28,027 bases of DNA from Rhodospirillaceae bacterium (GCA_016937315.1 JAFGWD010000221.1:1-28027), one strand, 5' to 3'; numbered from the stretch's first letter, positions 17,613 to 24,991 are shown. Notes: generated by a model not told the origin, from the sequence alone. Made by a program: numbers and translations.

Positions 17613-18056
17613 AAGAACGATGTCTTAGGACGTAGACTCAGTCAGGGTATGCCTGGGATGTCTCATCGACCTGAGCCAGCAAAAAATCGACAGGCTGCGC
17701 GGGTTCTGTCCTTGCAGGCCCACTTGGCCGTGCGATAGCGCGAAAACTGTGCAGAAAAAGTAAGATTACCGTGGAGGGTCTCAGACCCTCCACACCTCCC
17801 ATAACGCTGACTTTCACAACATCTGGCCGATGCAACATTTCATAAAACAACGAATTACGTCAGCAGTACGCCCCTTCTGGTCATTAGTGCCAGATTGTAG
17901 GCTTTCGGAAAGCAGCCACCCGTAGGATACGCTTTATAAGCATCAAACTTGGTATGCCTTGAAATCCAGTGCTACGCATACTCAATTCCCGCATTTGGGG
18001 CGTGAATCGTTCAACAACCTCTATCATAGCTGGCGCTACTTGTGGGGGAGTATGCT
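17613..18056. other. Gene-free, apparently lower-GC stretch between phoU and the DUF6119 gene
   Basis: No convincing coding frame was found in these 444 bases. A 70-residue leftward frame (17638-17850) reads straight through the palindromic repeat and has no recognisable content. The region holds one copy of repeat family 1 (17771-17806), a 16-nt sequence TTAGGACGTAGACTCA (17625-17640) that recurs with one change in the murJ terminator loop, and a short GCTTTC-G-GAAAGC palindrome near 17900. From about 17860 onward the composition appears more AT-rich than in phoU. The last bases provide the GGGGGAG ribosome-binding site of the DUF6119 gene. It looks like the left junction of an acquired segment. 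Confidence 0.6.
17771..17806 (-). repeat. Palindromic intergenic repeat, family 1, copy A
   Basis: The core GGAGGGTCTCAGACCCTCC (17773-17791) is a perfect odd-length palindrome that extends to 23 nt (17771-17793). It is followed by ACCTCCCATAACG. A second copy occurs in inverted orientation at 20660-20693, with 32 of 34 positions identical. Such high-GC palindromic units are dispersed REP-like elements in Rhodospirillaceae-type genomes. Confidence 0.75.
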
Positions 18057-19646
18057 ATGGCCAAAAGATCATATACATTCCGGCTGCTGAAAGCGCATGT
18101 TGCAGATCCAGCTAATGCGCTCAAGGAGCAACATCGGCTAGATGAAAAGCCCCTTACTGGTAACCCCGAAAACAAGCGTCTGTTCGCAGGCCAGGCATAC
18201 AACTCTCCTCCCGGCTGGATATCGTTTTTCAATGCTGCTGACCGGGCCCAATTCGATGGACTCTACGGTGGGCAAGCAGCTGCGATCCTGTTTGTTGGTA
18301 TCGATCTCGCTACCGAGGGCACCGATCCGCAGCACAGATGGCTTGCCGTCTGCTTCGGGATGGGATTTCAGGAGCTTCGCCCGGAAGCGCTGGAGAGCCA
18401 GTTCGGATTGAAGGTAGCGCTGAACCGGCTCGGTCGCGAGCGGATCAAGAGCATCGACACGCGTAGGCCCGAAGATTCAACTATTCAGACTCGCTCGCAG
18501 AATAGCCGGATCGGCGAAATCTTCGATTTCGGTGTCGATACATCGAGCATCATTCTTCAGGCAATTACCGGAAAATCGGCAGACGAAGCGTTTGGGGGGA
18601 CACTGACAGGAAACGACGGACTCAAGCTAAGTTGCGAGGTCGATTATAACGGGATCGACGATAAAGGTCTGACGATCATCAACTCATTCAATGATACGGC
18701 ATACCGGGAGCTGTTTCCTTGGTATGGCAAGATCACACCCATACGGGATCGTTTACGCATAGACCAACTCAACCAGAACCTAGTCAACCGATTGCAGAAT
18801 GGGGAAATCGACGGCATCCATCTCGCGCCACCGGAAATCATCGACTATCAGAATGTCGACCGGTTCAAATTCTCGGGTCGCTTACGGGCGGATACGTTCG
18901 ATGATCTTCGTCTGCATGATTATCTGGCCCTCTTTGACGAGGAGCATGCCGTCACGCTTGCACATCTGAAATCGGACAAGGTTCGTGTCGCGAACGATGA
19001 TGGGCCGTTCCGTGACCAATGGTCCGTGTTCAAATGTCTATGCGCAGAGGTTCAGTTCAACGACCAGCTCCACATTCTCGCATCGGACGAATGGTATGTG
19101 GTCAAGGATGATTTCGTCGCCATCGTCAACGCAGCCATGGTGGAAATTCCGTTATCTACCCTCCAGCTCCCTTTCTACACCGCTGGCGAAAAGGAGGGCG
19201 ACTACAATGCCCGTGCGGCCACAGCCCAAGCAGGGATGTATCTTTACGACAAAAGGCTCGTGAACTTCGAAGGAGAGCGTGGTCGGGTCGAATTCTGTGA
19301 CATTCTGACCGATGGTCGGCAACTCGTACATGTGAAGCGCCGTAGTAAGTCACAAACACTGAGTCATCTGTTCCTGCAAGGACAGGTATCTGCCGAGGCA
19401 TTTCTCGACCACCCACCGCTTAGAGCACAAATTCGGGAGGCAATGCCAGAGATCGTGGAGCTAATCCCGGCGGACAGGCCTAACCCGGCCGACTATGAAA
19501 TCGTCTACGCGCTCTTACATGAGGGAAACCCAACACTCCCCTTCTTTAGCAAAGTCGCCCTAATGAGCATCTCGAAACAGCTTCGGCGAATGAACTACGG
19601 TGTAAGTCTCCTTTGGGTTGGACTCACTCCAGACAATCCGGTTTGA
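18057..19646 (+). CDS. TIGR04141/DUF6119 family sporadically distributed protein, possible nuclease
   Basis: This 529-residue protein matches the sporadically distributed family TIGR04141 (DUF6119) in length and in several blocks: IHLAPPEIIDYQNVDRFKFSG (about 254-274, ends shown), VEFCDILTDGRQLVHVKRR (411-429), LSHLFLQGQVSAEAFL (435-450) and PFFSKVALMSISKQLRRMNY (from about 495). To my knowledge its function is unknown. The C-terminal D415-x9-H425-V-K427 pattern followed by Q441 recalls a PD-(D/E)XK nuclease core of the Mrr type with His in place of Glu/Gln; this is inference. No signal peptide or membrane helix is apparent, so it should be cytoplasmic. ATG 18057 has GGGGGAG 6 nt upstream; the in-frame GTG at 18042 overlaps that site and is unlikely. 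It is a lone gene between phoU and convergent nth, consistent with acquisition by transfer. Confidence 0.8.
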   Translation: MAKRSYTFRLLKAHVADPANALKEQHRLDEKPLTGNPENKRLFAGQAYNSPPGWISFFNAADRAQFDGLYGGQAAAILFVGIDLATEGTDPQHRWLAVCFGMGFQELRPEALESQFGLKVALNRLGRERIKSIDTRRPEDSTIQTRSQNSRIGEIFDFGVDTSSIILQAITGKSADEAFGGTLTGNDGLKLSCEVDYNGIDDKGLTIINSFNDTAYRELFPWYGKITPIRDRLRIDQLNQNLVNRLQNGEIDGIHLAPPEIIDYQNVDRFKFSGRLRADTFDDLRLHDYLALFDEEHAVTLAHLKSDKVRVANDDGPFRDQWSVFKCLCAEVQFNDQLHILASDEWYVVKDDFVAIVNAAMVEIPLSTLQLPFYTAGEKEGDYNARAATAQAGMYLYDKRLVNFEGERGRVEFCDILTDGRQLVHVKRRSKSQTLSHLFLQGQVSAEAFLDHPPLRAQIREAMPEIVELIPADRPNPADYEIVYALLHEGNPTLPFFSKVALMSISKQLRRMNYGVSLLWVGLTPDNPV

Positions 19647-19800
19647 AGGACGCCGAGTTAAGATGTTTTGATGAACCGGCAGCAGCTCAAATGGCGGCAT
19701 TTCACTCAGCCCGCCCACAGCCGCCCTTCCGCTTCCGGCTCAGGTGAGGTCTGTGCTTATGTTTGCGTGGGACGTGTGATGGGGTGATGGGGGGATGTTC

Positions 19801-19847
19801 TGGGATCAAAGGGGCTGAGCCCCTTTGCGGGTGTGGGCAGAGCCCAC
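19801..19847 (+). repeat. Double-hairpin intergenic repeat, family 2, copy A
   Basis: Two adjacent stem-loops are visible: AAAGGGGC-tga-GCCCCTTT (19808-19826) and GTGGGC-aga-GCCCAC (19833-19847), preceded by GGGATC. An inverted relative lies at 20531-20580 on the other side of nth. It sits just 3' of nth and between two convergent genes, so it may also act as a transcription barrier, but it lacks a T-tract. Confidence 0.7.
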
Positions 19848-19863
19848 GGAGCCGTGCCTTCAC

Positions 19864-20508
19864 TTAAATCGTTTTATCTTCGTAACGACAGAGGTCGGCG
19901 AGGATACAGACCGGGCATTGGGGGCGTTGGGCTTTACAGACATAGCGTCCGTGGAGGATCAGCCAGTGGTGGGCGTGGTGCTTGAATTCCGCTGGGATCG
20001 CTGCTTCCAGTCCCTTTTCCACATCCAAGGGTGTCTTTCCCGGAGCAAGGCCGGTACGGTTGCCGAAGCGGAAAACATGGGTATCCACCGCGAGGGTCGG
20101 TTCACCAAAGGCAATATTCAGCACCACATTCGCGGTCTTGCGGCCGACGCCGGGCAGAGATTCCAGGACGGCACGGTCTTGCGGGACGATGCCATGAAAG
20201 TCGGAAACCAGTCGTTGGCTTAACGCAATGACGTGCTTGGCCTTGGTTTTGTAAAGGCCGATGGTGCGAATGGCTTCGGCTAAGTTTTCCTCGCCCAGGG
20301 CAACCATCTTTTCCGGAGTGTCGATTTTGGCAAACAGCGGCCCTGTGGCTTTGTTCACGCCCTTATCGGTGGCTTGTGCGGAGAGGACCACGGCAACCAA
20401 CAAGGTATAGGGATTGACGAAATCCAGCTCACCTTTTGGCTCTGGATTGGCGGCCCGGAGACGCGTGAAGATCTCCCGGATTTCAGATTCGCTCAACGCC
20501 GTCGGCAT
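19864..20508 (-). CDS. nth: Endonuclease III (DNA glycosylase/AP lyase)
   Basis: Nth removes oxidised pyrimidines from DNA and nicks the resulting abasic site in base-excision repair. The 214-residue protein has the helix-hairpin-helix LPGVGRKTA with catalytic Lys124 and the downstream catalytic Asp142 in VDTHVFR. The C-terminal Fe4S4 site C-x6-C-x2-C-x5-C (C191, C198, C201, C207) is complete. Start is the ATG at 20508. It converges with the DUF6119 gene and is flanked on both sides by inverted copies of a double-hairpin repeat. dapB lies upstream on the same strand, 206 nt away, separated by repeats, so nth may be transcribed independently. Confidence 0.97.
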   Translation of the reverse strand: MPTALSESEIREIFTRLRAANPEPKGELDFVNPYTLLVAVVLSAQATDKGVNKATGPLFAKIDTPEKMVALGEENLAEAIRTIGLYKTKAKHVIALSQRLVSDFHGIVPQDRAVLESLPGVGRKTANVVLNIAFGEPTLAVDTHVFRFGNRTGLAPGKTPLDVEKGLEAAIPAEFKHHAHHWLILHGRYVCKAQRPQCPVCILADLCRYEDKTI

Positions 20509-20530
20509 AATGCCCTCTCGTCATTATACT

Positions 20531-20580
20531 CGGGGCTTTGCCCCTGAACCCCGCAAAGGGGCGACGCCCCTTTGATCCCT
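20531..20580 (-). repeat. Double-hairpin intergenic repeat, family 2, copy B
   Basis: Stem-loops GGGGC-ttt-GCCCC (20532-20544) and AAAGGGGC-gac-GCCCCTTT (20555-20573), followed by GATCCC, form the inverted counterpart of the element at 19801-19847. Read on the minus strand, both copies begin GGGATCAAAGGGGC and share GCCCCTTTGCGGG; they differ in the loops and in the second hairpin. Confidence 0.7.
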
Positions 20581-20659
20581 GTTTTGATTTTTGCGCGTCA
20601 CATCACAAAACCCTGTCTGTAACAGAGGAGAAATGATCTCGCTTCGCGAAAGACTAAGA

Positions 20660-20693
20660 CGTTATGGGAGGTGCAGAGGGTCTGAGACCCTCC
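20660..20693 (+). repeat. Palindromic intergenic repeat, family 1, copy B
   Basis: CGTTATGGGAGGTG (20660-20673) leads into AGAGGGTCTGAGACCCTCC. It is the inverted copy of the element at 17771-17806, with two differences in 34 nt. It lies 22 nt beyond the dapB stop codon in the dapB-nth spacer. Confidence 0.75.
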
Positions 20694-20714
20694 GCGAACT
20701 CTTTTGGCGAAGGC

Positions 20715-21512
20715 TTACAGCCCGAGAACGTCGGTCATGGAATACAGGCCGGGTTTGTGGCCGACCAGCCACTGCGCGGCACGGACGGCTCCGGCAGCGA
20801 AGATGACGCGGGTGGTGGCACGATGGGTGAGTTCGATGCGTTCTCCGGCTCCGGCCAGGATGACCGTATGTTCGCCGACGACATCCCCGCCGCGCAAGGT
20901 GGCGAAGCCGATGTCACCACGGTTGCGTTCGCCGGTATATCCGTCGCGAACCCGTTGAGAGACGGCATCAAGATCGACATCGCGGCCCTTGGCTGCGGCA
21001 GATCCCAACAGAAGGGCGGTCCCGGAGGGGGCATCGACTTTATGCTTGTGGTGCATTTCGACGATTTCGATATCAAAGGTGTCGGGCAGCGCGGCGGCGG
21101 CGCGGCGCACCAGATCGGCCAGTAAGTTGATTCCCATGCTCATGTTGAATGATTGCATGATCGCAACTTTTTCAGAACAGGCCCGAATGGTGTCTAAATG
21201 CGCGGCGGTCAGGCCGGTAGTGCCGATCACCAGCGGCGTTCCGGTTTCTGCTGCGAGGGCAGCGTTTTCGCAGGATGCAGCGGGGACCGTGAAGTCGATC
21301 ACCGCATCAGAGGCGGCAAACAGGGCATGTGCACTGTCACCGACGAGCATACCGTCTGGCTGTCCTCCGGCCAAGACGCCGAGATCCTGTCCGATGAACG
21401 GGGAACCCGCTCGTTCGCTGCCGCCCGCAAGTTCGGCACCTTCGGTTTCCAGAACCTGTTTCATCAACATGCGGCCCATGCGGCCTGCACATCCGACGAT
21501 TCCGATTTTCAT
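20715..21512 (-). CDS. dapB: 4-hydroxy-tetrahydrodipicolinate reductase
   Basis: DapB reduces the dihydrodipicolinate-type intermediate with NAD(P)H in lysine and meso-diaminopimelate synthesis, feeding peptidoglycan. The 265-residue product has the N-terminal nucleotide-binding GIVGCAGRMGRM and the catalytic segment HHKHKVDAPSGTA (154-166), with the expected His and Lys. I chose the ATG at 21512 because GGGGAG lies just upstream and the Rossmann motif then begins at residue 4; a longer frame to 21539 adds nine unlikely residues. It follows dnaJ after 45 nt on the same strand, the usual arrangement in this group, so it may be partly co-transcribed with dnaKJ. Confidence 0.97.
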   Translation of the reverse strand: MKIGIVGCAGRMGRMLMKQVLETEGAELAGGSERAGSPFIGQDLGVLAGGQPDGMLVGDSAHALFAASDAVIDFTVPAASCENAALAAETGTPLVIGTTGLTAAHLDTIRACSEKVAIMQSFNMSMGINLLADLVRRAAAALPDTFDIEIVEMHHKHKVDAPSGTALLLGSAAAKGRDVDLDAVSQRVRDGYTGERNRGDIGFATLRGGDVVGEHTVILAGAGERIELTHRATTRVIFAAGAVRAAQWLVGHKPGLYSMTDVLGL

Positions 21513-21557
21513 GGTGGCTCCCCCTTGTTTGGGTGGCAAGGCGTCAAGGCCCGCCGG

Positions 21558-22697
21558 TTAGTCCGTCAGATCTTCCCAGAATTCTTTCACTTTCTGGAAA
21601 AAGCTACTGCATTCCGGGCTGTGGTCGTCTCCGGCTTCTTCTGCGAATTCGCGCAAGATTTCCTCCTGCCGCTTCGACAGATTGACGGGGGTTTCCACCA
21701 CGGTTCGCACGAACATATCACCGCGTGCCGGACTGCGTAAGACACTCATACCTTTGTTCTTTTGGCGGAATTGTGCACCGTTTTGGGTGCCGCGCGGAAT
21801 CTCCACCGTGGTGCGTCCTCCGTCGATGGTTGGGACTTCGACGCAGCCCCCCAAGGCAGCGGTGGTCATCGGGATCGGCATGGTACAATAGATGTCTGCC
21901 CCATCACGCTGGAAAATTCGGTGTGGCTTGATGGACAAGAAAATATAGAGATCACCGGAAGGTGCGCCACGCAGTCCGGCTTCACCTTCGCCGGAGAGAC
22001 GAATTCGGGTGTCTTCTTCCACACCGGCGGGGACAGCGACTTGCAGGGTTTTGGAACGTTGCACGCGGCCGGAGCCGCCACACGCGGTGCATGGGTCCTT
22101 AATCACGCGGCCCTGACCATGACAGGTCGGGCAGGCCCGCTCAATGGTAAAGAAACCCTGCTGGGCTCGGACTTTTCCCGTGCCACGACAGGTTGGGCAG
22201 ACGACGGGTTCGGCCCCGTTCTTACTGCCGCTTCCTTTGCAGGCATCGCAGGATACCGAGGACGGAACTTCGATGGTGGTTTTTACGCCCGCAAAGGCTT
22301 CTTCCAAGGAAATCGCCATGTTGTAGCGCAAATCTGCACCACGCATGGCTCCTTGGCCGCCACGGCGCCCCCCGCCCATGAAGTCACCGAACATTTCATC
22401 GAAGATGTCAGAGAACCCGGACGCGAATTCAAAATCGAAACCACCGCCCCCTCCAGGGGCACCACCGCCTTGGGCAAAGGCGCGGTGACCATATCGGTCA
22501 TAGGCGGCACGTTTTTGCTCGTCTTTCAGGATTTCGTAAGCTTCGTTGATTTCCTTGAAGGCGTGCTCGGCCTCTTGATCCCCCGGATTGCGGTCCGGGT
22601 GATATTGCATAGCCAGCTTTCGATAGGCCTTTTTCAATTCGTCTGCTGAGGCCGTTCGGGAAGCTCCCAAAACCTCGTAATAATCACGCTTAGTCAA
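21558..22697 (-). CDS. dnaJ: Chaperone protein DnaJ
   Basis: DnaJ delivers unfolded substrates to DnaK and stimulates its ATPase. The 379-residue protein has the J domain with HPD at 33-35, a Gly/Phe-rich linker, four zinc-binding CxxCxGxG repeats (CDACKGSG, CPTCRGTG, CPTCHGQG, CTACGGSG) and the C-terminal substrate domain. The start appears to be a TTG at 22697, giving (M)TKRDYYEVLG, with GAGGTG a few bases upstream; no in-frame ATG exists, and the longer frame from TTG 22739 would add 14 residues absent from DnaJ proteins. The rare start codon may lower DnaJ synthesis relative to DnaK, whose gene lies 146 nt upstream across a strong hairpin. Confidence 0.97.
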   Translation of the reverse strand: MTKRDYYEVLGASRTASADELKKAYRKLAMQYHPDRNPGDQEAEHAFKEINEAYEILKDEQKRAAYDRYGHRAFAQGGGAPGGGGGFDFEFASGFSDIFDEMFGDFMGGGRRGGQGAMRGADLRYNMAISLEEAFAGVKTTIEVPSSVSCDACKGSGSKNGAEPVVCPTCRGTGKVRAQQGFFTIERACPTCHGQGRVIKDPCTACGGSGRVQRSKTLQVAVPAGVEEDTRIRLSGEGEAGLRGAPSGDLYIFLSIKPHRIFQRDGADIYCTMPIPMTTAALGGCVEVPTIDGGRTTVEIPRGTQNGAQFRQKNKGMSVLRSPARGDMFVRTVVETPVNLSKRQEEILREFAEEAGDDHSPECSSFFQKVKEFWEDLTD

Positions 22698-22787
22698 CCG
22701 CCACCTCGCATTGGCGGGTGTCCGGCGATCCCGTGGCAAGGATCCGGCGTCCCGCGCCCGTCATCGTTTTCTTTCCGGCCCCTTTTG

Positions 22788-22822
22788 CAACGGGCGGAAC
22801 CATGGAAAGGCTCCGCCCGTTG
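22788..22822 (-). promoter_or_regulatory. Stem-loop in the dnaK-dnaJ spacer
   Basis: On the minus strand CAACGGGCGGAGCC and GGTTCCGCCCGTTG form a 14-bp stem (one G-U pair) around a 7-nt TTTCCAT loop, 21 nt after the dnaK stop. No T-run follows (CAAAAGG), so it is not a standard terminator. It could stabilise the 3' end of dnaK mRNA or be a processing site that reduces dnaJ expression. Confidence 0.65.
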
Positions 22823-22843
22823 TGGGGTATGGGAAACTCCGGA

Positions 22844-24757
22844 TTACTTCTTGCTGTTGTCGACTTCTTCGAAGTCAGCGTCGACAACGGTCTCATCAGC
22901 GGAATGGCCCGCAGAGGCTTCCGCGTCAGGTCCAGCATTCGGAGCGGCTTCGGCTTGGTCTTTGTACATGGCCTCGCCCAACTTCATCGCCGACTGTGCC
23001 AGAGCTGCGGTCTTGGTGGTAATCGCTTCGAGGTCTTCGCCACCGGCAACGTCTTTGAGCGCGGCAATATCGGCCTCGATCTGAGTCTTGACCTCTGGCG
23101 GAACCTTATTGCTATGTTCCGCAAGACTCTTTTCCGTCGAATGCATCAAGGCATCAGCGTGGTTCTTGGCCTCCACCAATTCGCGCCGCGCCTTATCGGC
23201 GGCGGCGTTGGTTTCAGCCTCGCGGACCATGGCCTGAATCTCATCGTCAGACAGACCGCCCGAGGCCTGAATACGAATCGCCTGTTCCTTGTTGGTGGCT
23301 TTGTCTTTGGCCGAAACATTGACGATGCCGTTAGCGTCGATGTCAAAGGTGACTTCGATCTGCGGGAATCCACGCGGCGCCGGAGGAATGCCGACCAAGT
23401 CGAACTGTCCCAGCACCTTGTTGTCAGCAGCCATTTCGCGTTCGCCTTGGAAAACGCGAATAGTGACGGCCGTCTGGCTGTCCTCGGCGGTAGAGAAGAT
23501 CTGGCTTTTCCGCGTCGGGATGGTGGTATTGCGATCGATCAGGCGGGTAAAGACGCCGCCCAAAGTTTCGATACCCAAAGACAGAGGCGTCACGTCCAAC
23601 AACAGAACGTCTTTGACCTCGCCCTTCAGAACGCCGCCCTGAATCGCGGCACCGATGGCAACCACTTCGTCCGGGTTAACGCCCTTGTGTGGCTCACGAC
23701 CAAAGAACTGCTTTACCGCTTCTTGAATTTTCGGCATGCGGGTCATCCCGCCAACCAAGATGACTTCGTCAATCTCGCTGGGTTTCAGGCCGGCATCCTT
23801 CAAGGCGGCTTTGCATGGACCGATGGTCCGCGCAATCAGGTCCTCGACCAAGGCTTCCAGCTTGGCGCGGGTCAGCTTGACGTTCAGGTGCTTCGGACCG
23901 TTTTGGTCGGCGGTGATGAACGGCAGGTTGACGTCGGTCTGCATCGCGCTGGACAGCTCAATCTTTGCCTTCTCGGCGGCTTCCTTCAGGCGTTGCAGAG
24001 CCAAACGGTCCTTGCGGAGGTCGATACCGTTCTCTTTTTTGAACTCATCCGCCAAATAATCGATGATGCGTTGGTCAAAGTCCTCGCCACCCAGGAAGGT
24101 GTCGCCATTGGTGGACTTCACTTCGAAGACGCCATCGCCGATTTCCAAGACCGACACGTCAAAGGTGCCGCCGCCCAGGTCATAGACCGCGATGATGCCG
24201 GTGTTGTTTTTATCCAAGCCATAGGCAAGAGCAGCGGCCGTCGGCTCGTTGATGATGCGTAGAACTTCCAAGCCCGCGATTTTACCCGCGTCCTTGGTTG
24301 CTTGGCGTTGGCTGTCGTTAAAGTACGCCGGCACCGTGATCACCGCCTGGGTGACTTTCTCGCCCAGGAAAGATTCTGCGGTTTCTTTCATCTTTTGTAG
24401 GATGAAAGCTGAAACTTGGCTTGGCGCGTACTTTTGCCCGTCGGATTCGACCCAAGCATCGCCATTGTCGCCGCCAACGATCTTGTACGGGACCAACCCT
24501 TTGTCTTTGGACACCAGCGGGTCATCATAGCGGCGCCCGATCAGGCGCTTGATCGCGAACAAGGTGTTTTCCGGATTGGTAACGGCTTGACGCTTTGCGG
24601 GCTGGCCGACCAGACGCTCGCCAGAATCCGAAAACGCCACCATTGATGGCGTGGTGCGTGCGCCTTCGGCGTTTTCGATAACACGTGCGTCCTTGCCATC
24701 CATAATGGCGACGCAGGAATTTGTGGTACCCAGGTCGATACCGATCACTTTGCTCAT
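22844..24757 (-). CDS. dnaK: Chaperone protein DnaK (Hsp70)
   Basis: DnaK binds exposed hydrophobic stretches of proteins in an ATP-driven cycle with DnaJ and GrpE. The 637-residue product begins MSKVIGIDLGTTNSCVAIMD, contains the second phosphate-binding motif YDLGGGTFDVSVLEIG and the linker DVLLLDVTPLSLGIETLGG, and ends in the acidic EEVDNSKK tail typical of bacterial DnaK. The ATG at 24757 has AGAGG at a 7-nt spacing. The frame stays open upstream to 24928, but that extension is not Hsp70-like and is best read as leader. dnaJ follows on the same strand; no grpE or hrcA is nearby. Confidence 0.99.
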   Translation of the reverse strand: MSKVIGIDLGTTNSCVAIMDGKDARVIENAEGARTTPSMVAFSDSGERLVGQPAKRQAVTNPENTLFAIKRLIGRRYDDPLVSKDKGLVPYKIVGGDNGDAWVESDGQKYAPSQVSAFILQKMKETAESFLGEKVTQAVITVPAYFNDSQRQATKDAGKIAGLEVLRIINEPTAAALAYGLDKNNTGIIAVYDLGGGTFDVSVLEIGDGVFEVKSTNGDTFLGGEDFDQRIIDYLADEFKKENGIDLRKDRLALQRLKEAAEKAKIELSSAMQTDVNLPFITADQNGPKHLNVKLTRAKLEALVEDLIARTIGPCKAALKDAGLKPSEIDEVILVGGMTRMPKIQEAVKQFFGREPHKGVNPDEVVAIGAAIQGGVLKGEVKDVLLLDVTPLSLGIETLGGVFTRLIDRNTTIPTRKSQIFSTAEDSQTAVTIRVFQGEREMAADNKVLGQFDLVGIPPAPRGFPQIEVTFDIDANGIVNVSAKDKATNKEQAIRIQASGGLSDDEIQAMVREAETNAAADKARRELVEAKNHADALMHSTEKSLAEHSNKVPPEVKTQIEADIAALKDVAGGEDLEAITTKTAALAQSAMKLGEAMYKDQAEAAPNAGPDAEASAGHSADETVVDADFEEVDNSKK

Positions 24758-24762
24758 CTTAT

Positions 24763-24785
24763 AACCTCTTTTGTTGCGGCAGGTT
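24763..24785 (-). promoter_or_regulatory. Possible Shine-Dalgarno-sequestering hairpin of dnaK
   Basis: On the minus strand AACCT (24785-24781) can pair with AGGTT (24767-24763), which includes most of the dnaK AGAGG ribosome-binding site. A neighbouring TTCCGG/CCGGAA stem lies just upstream. The 5-bp stem is weak, as expected for a thermosensor, but may be chance. Confidence 0.25.
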
Positions 24786-24934
24786 TTCCGGGGCCTCGAC
24801 CGGAAGGCCTTCGCAAGCACCCCAAGAAACCCCCAGGGACGAACGTTGTTTCCACGGTTCAGTTCCAAAGACTTCCCCGCGCGGGCGGAACAGGCCTGGT
24901 GCGCGGCAAACTCTTGTCCGGTTGTCACCGGACG

Positions 24935-24962
24935 ATATAAGTAAAGGTCGTGCGTGCCGCAA
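24935..24962 (-). promoter_or_regulatory. Candidate dnaK promoter
   Basis: On the minus strand TTGCGG (24962-24957) and TTATAT (24940-24935) are 16 nt apart. The overlapping CTTATAT also resembles the alphaproteobacterial RpoH -10 element CYTATNT, although no CTTG box lies at the right distance. The predicted leader is about 170 nt. Confidence 0.35.
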
Positions 24963-24991
24963 CAGACAATATGGCACGGCGAGCAGTGGTA

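Noticed and set aside
17771..17793. Palindrome after phoU as a rho-independent terminator of phoRU
   Set aside because: It lacks a T-tract, is 158 nt from the stop, and is clearly a copy of a dispersed repeat.
17638..17850. A 70-codon minus-strand frame in the phoU-DUF6119 spacer
   Set aside because: It reads through the palindromic repeat (GGVEGLRPST is the translated repeat) and has no recognisable domain.
20633..20806. Short plus-strand frame beginning after AGAGGAG in the nth-dapB spacer
   Set aside because: Despite the good ribosome-binding-like sequence, it is translated from the repeat element and then runs antisense through the dapB 3' end; no family resemblance.
21762..22649. A 295-codon plus-strand frame opposite dnaJ
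   Set aside because: Antisense shadow of the zinc-finger and J-domain region of dnaJ, with no supporting ribosome-binding site or motif.
22718..24262. A 514-codon open frame on the plus strand opposite dnaK
   Set aside because: It is antisense to the highly conserved dnaK and has no recognisable protein content; such shadow frames are expected in GC-rich genes.
24758..24928. In-frame N-terminal extension of dnaK to a GTG at 24928
   Set aside because: The extension is not Hsp70-like, and the ATG at 24757 has a proper ribosome-binding site and the canonical MSKVIGIDLGTT start.
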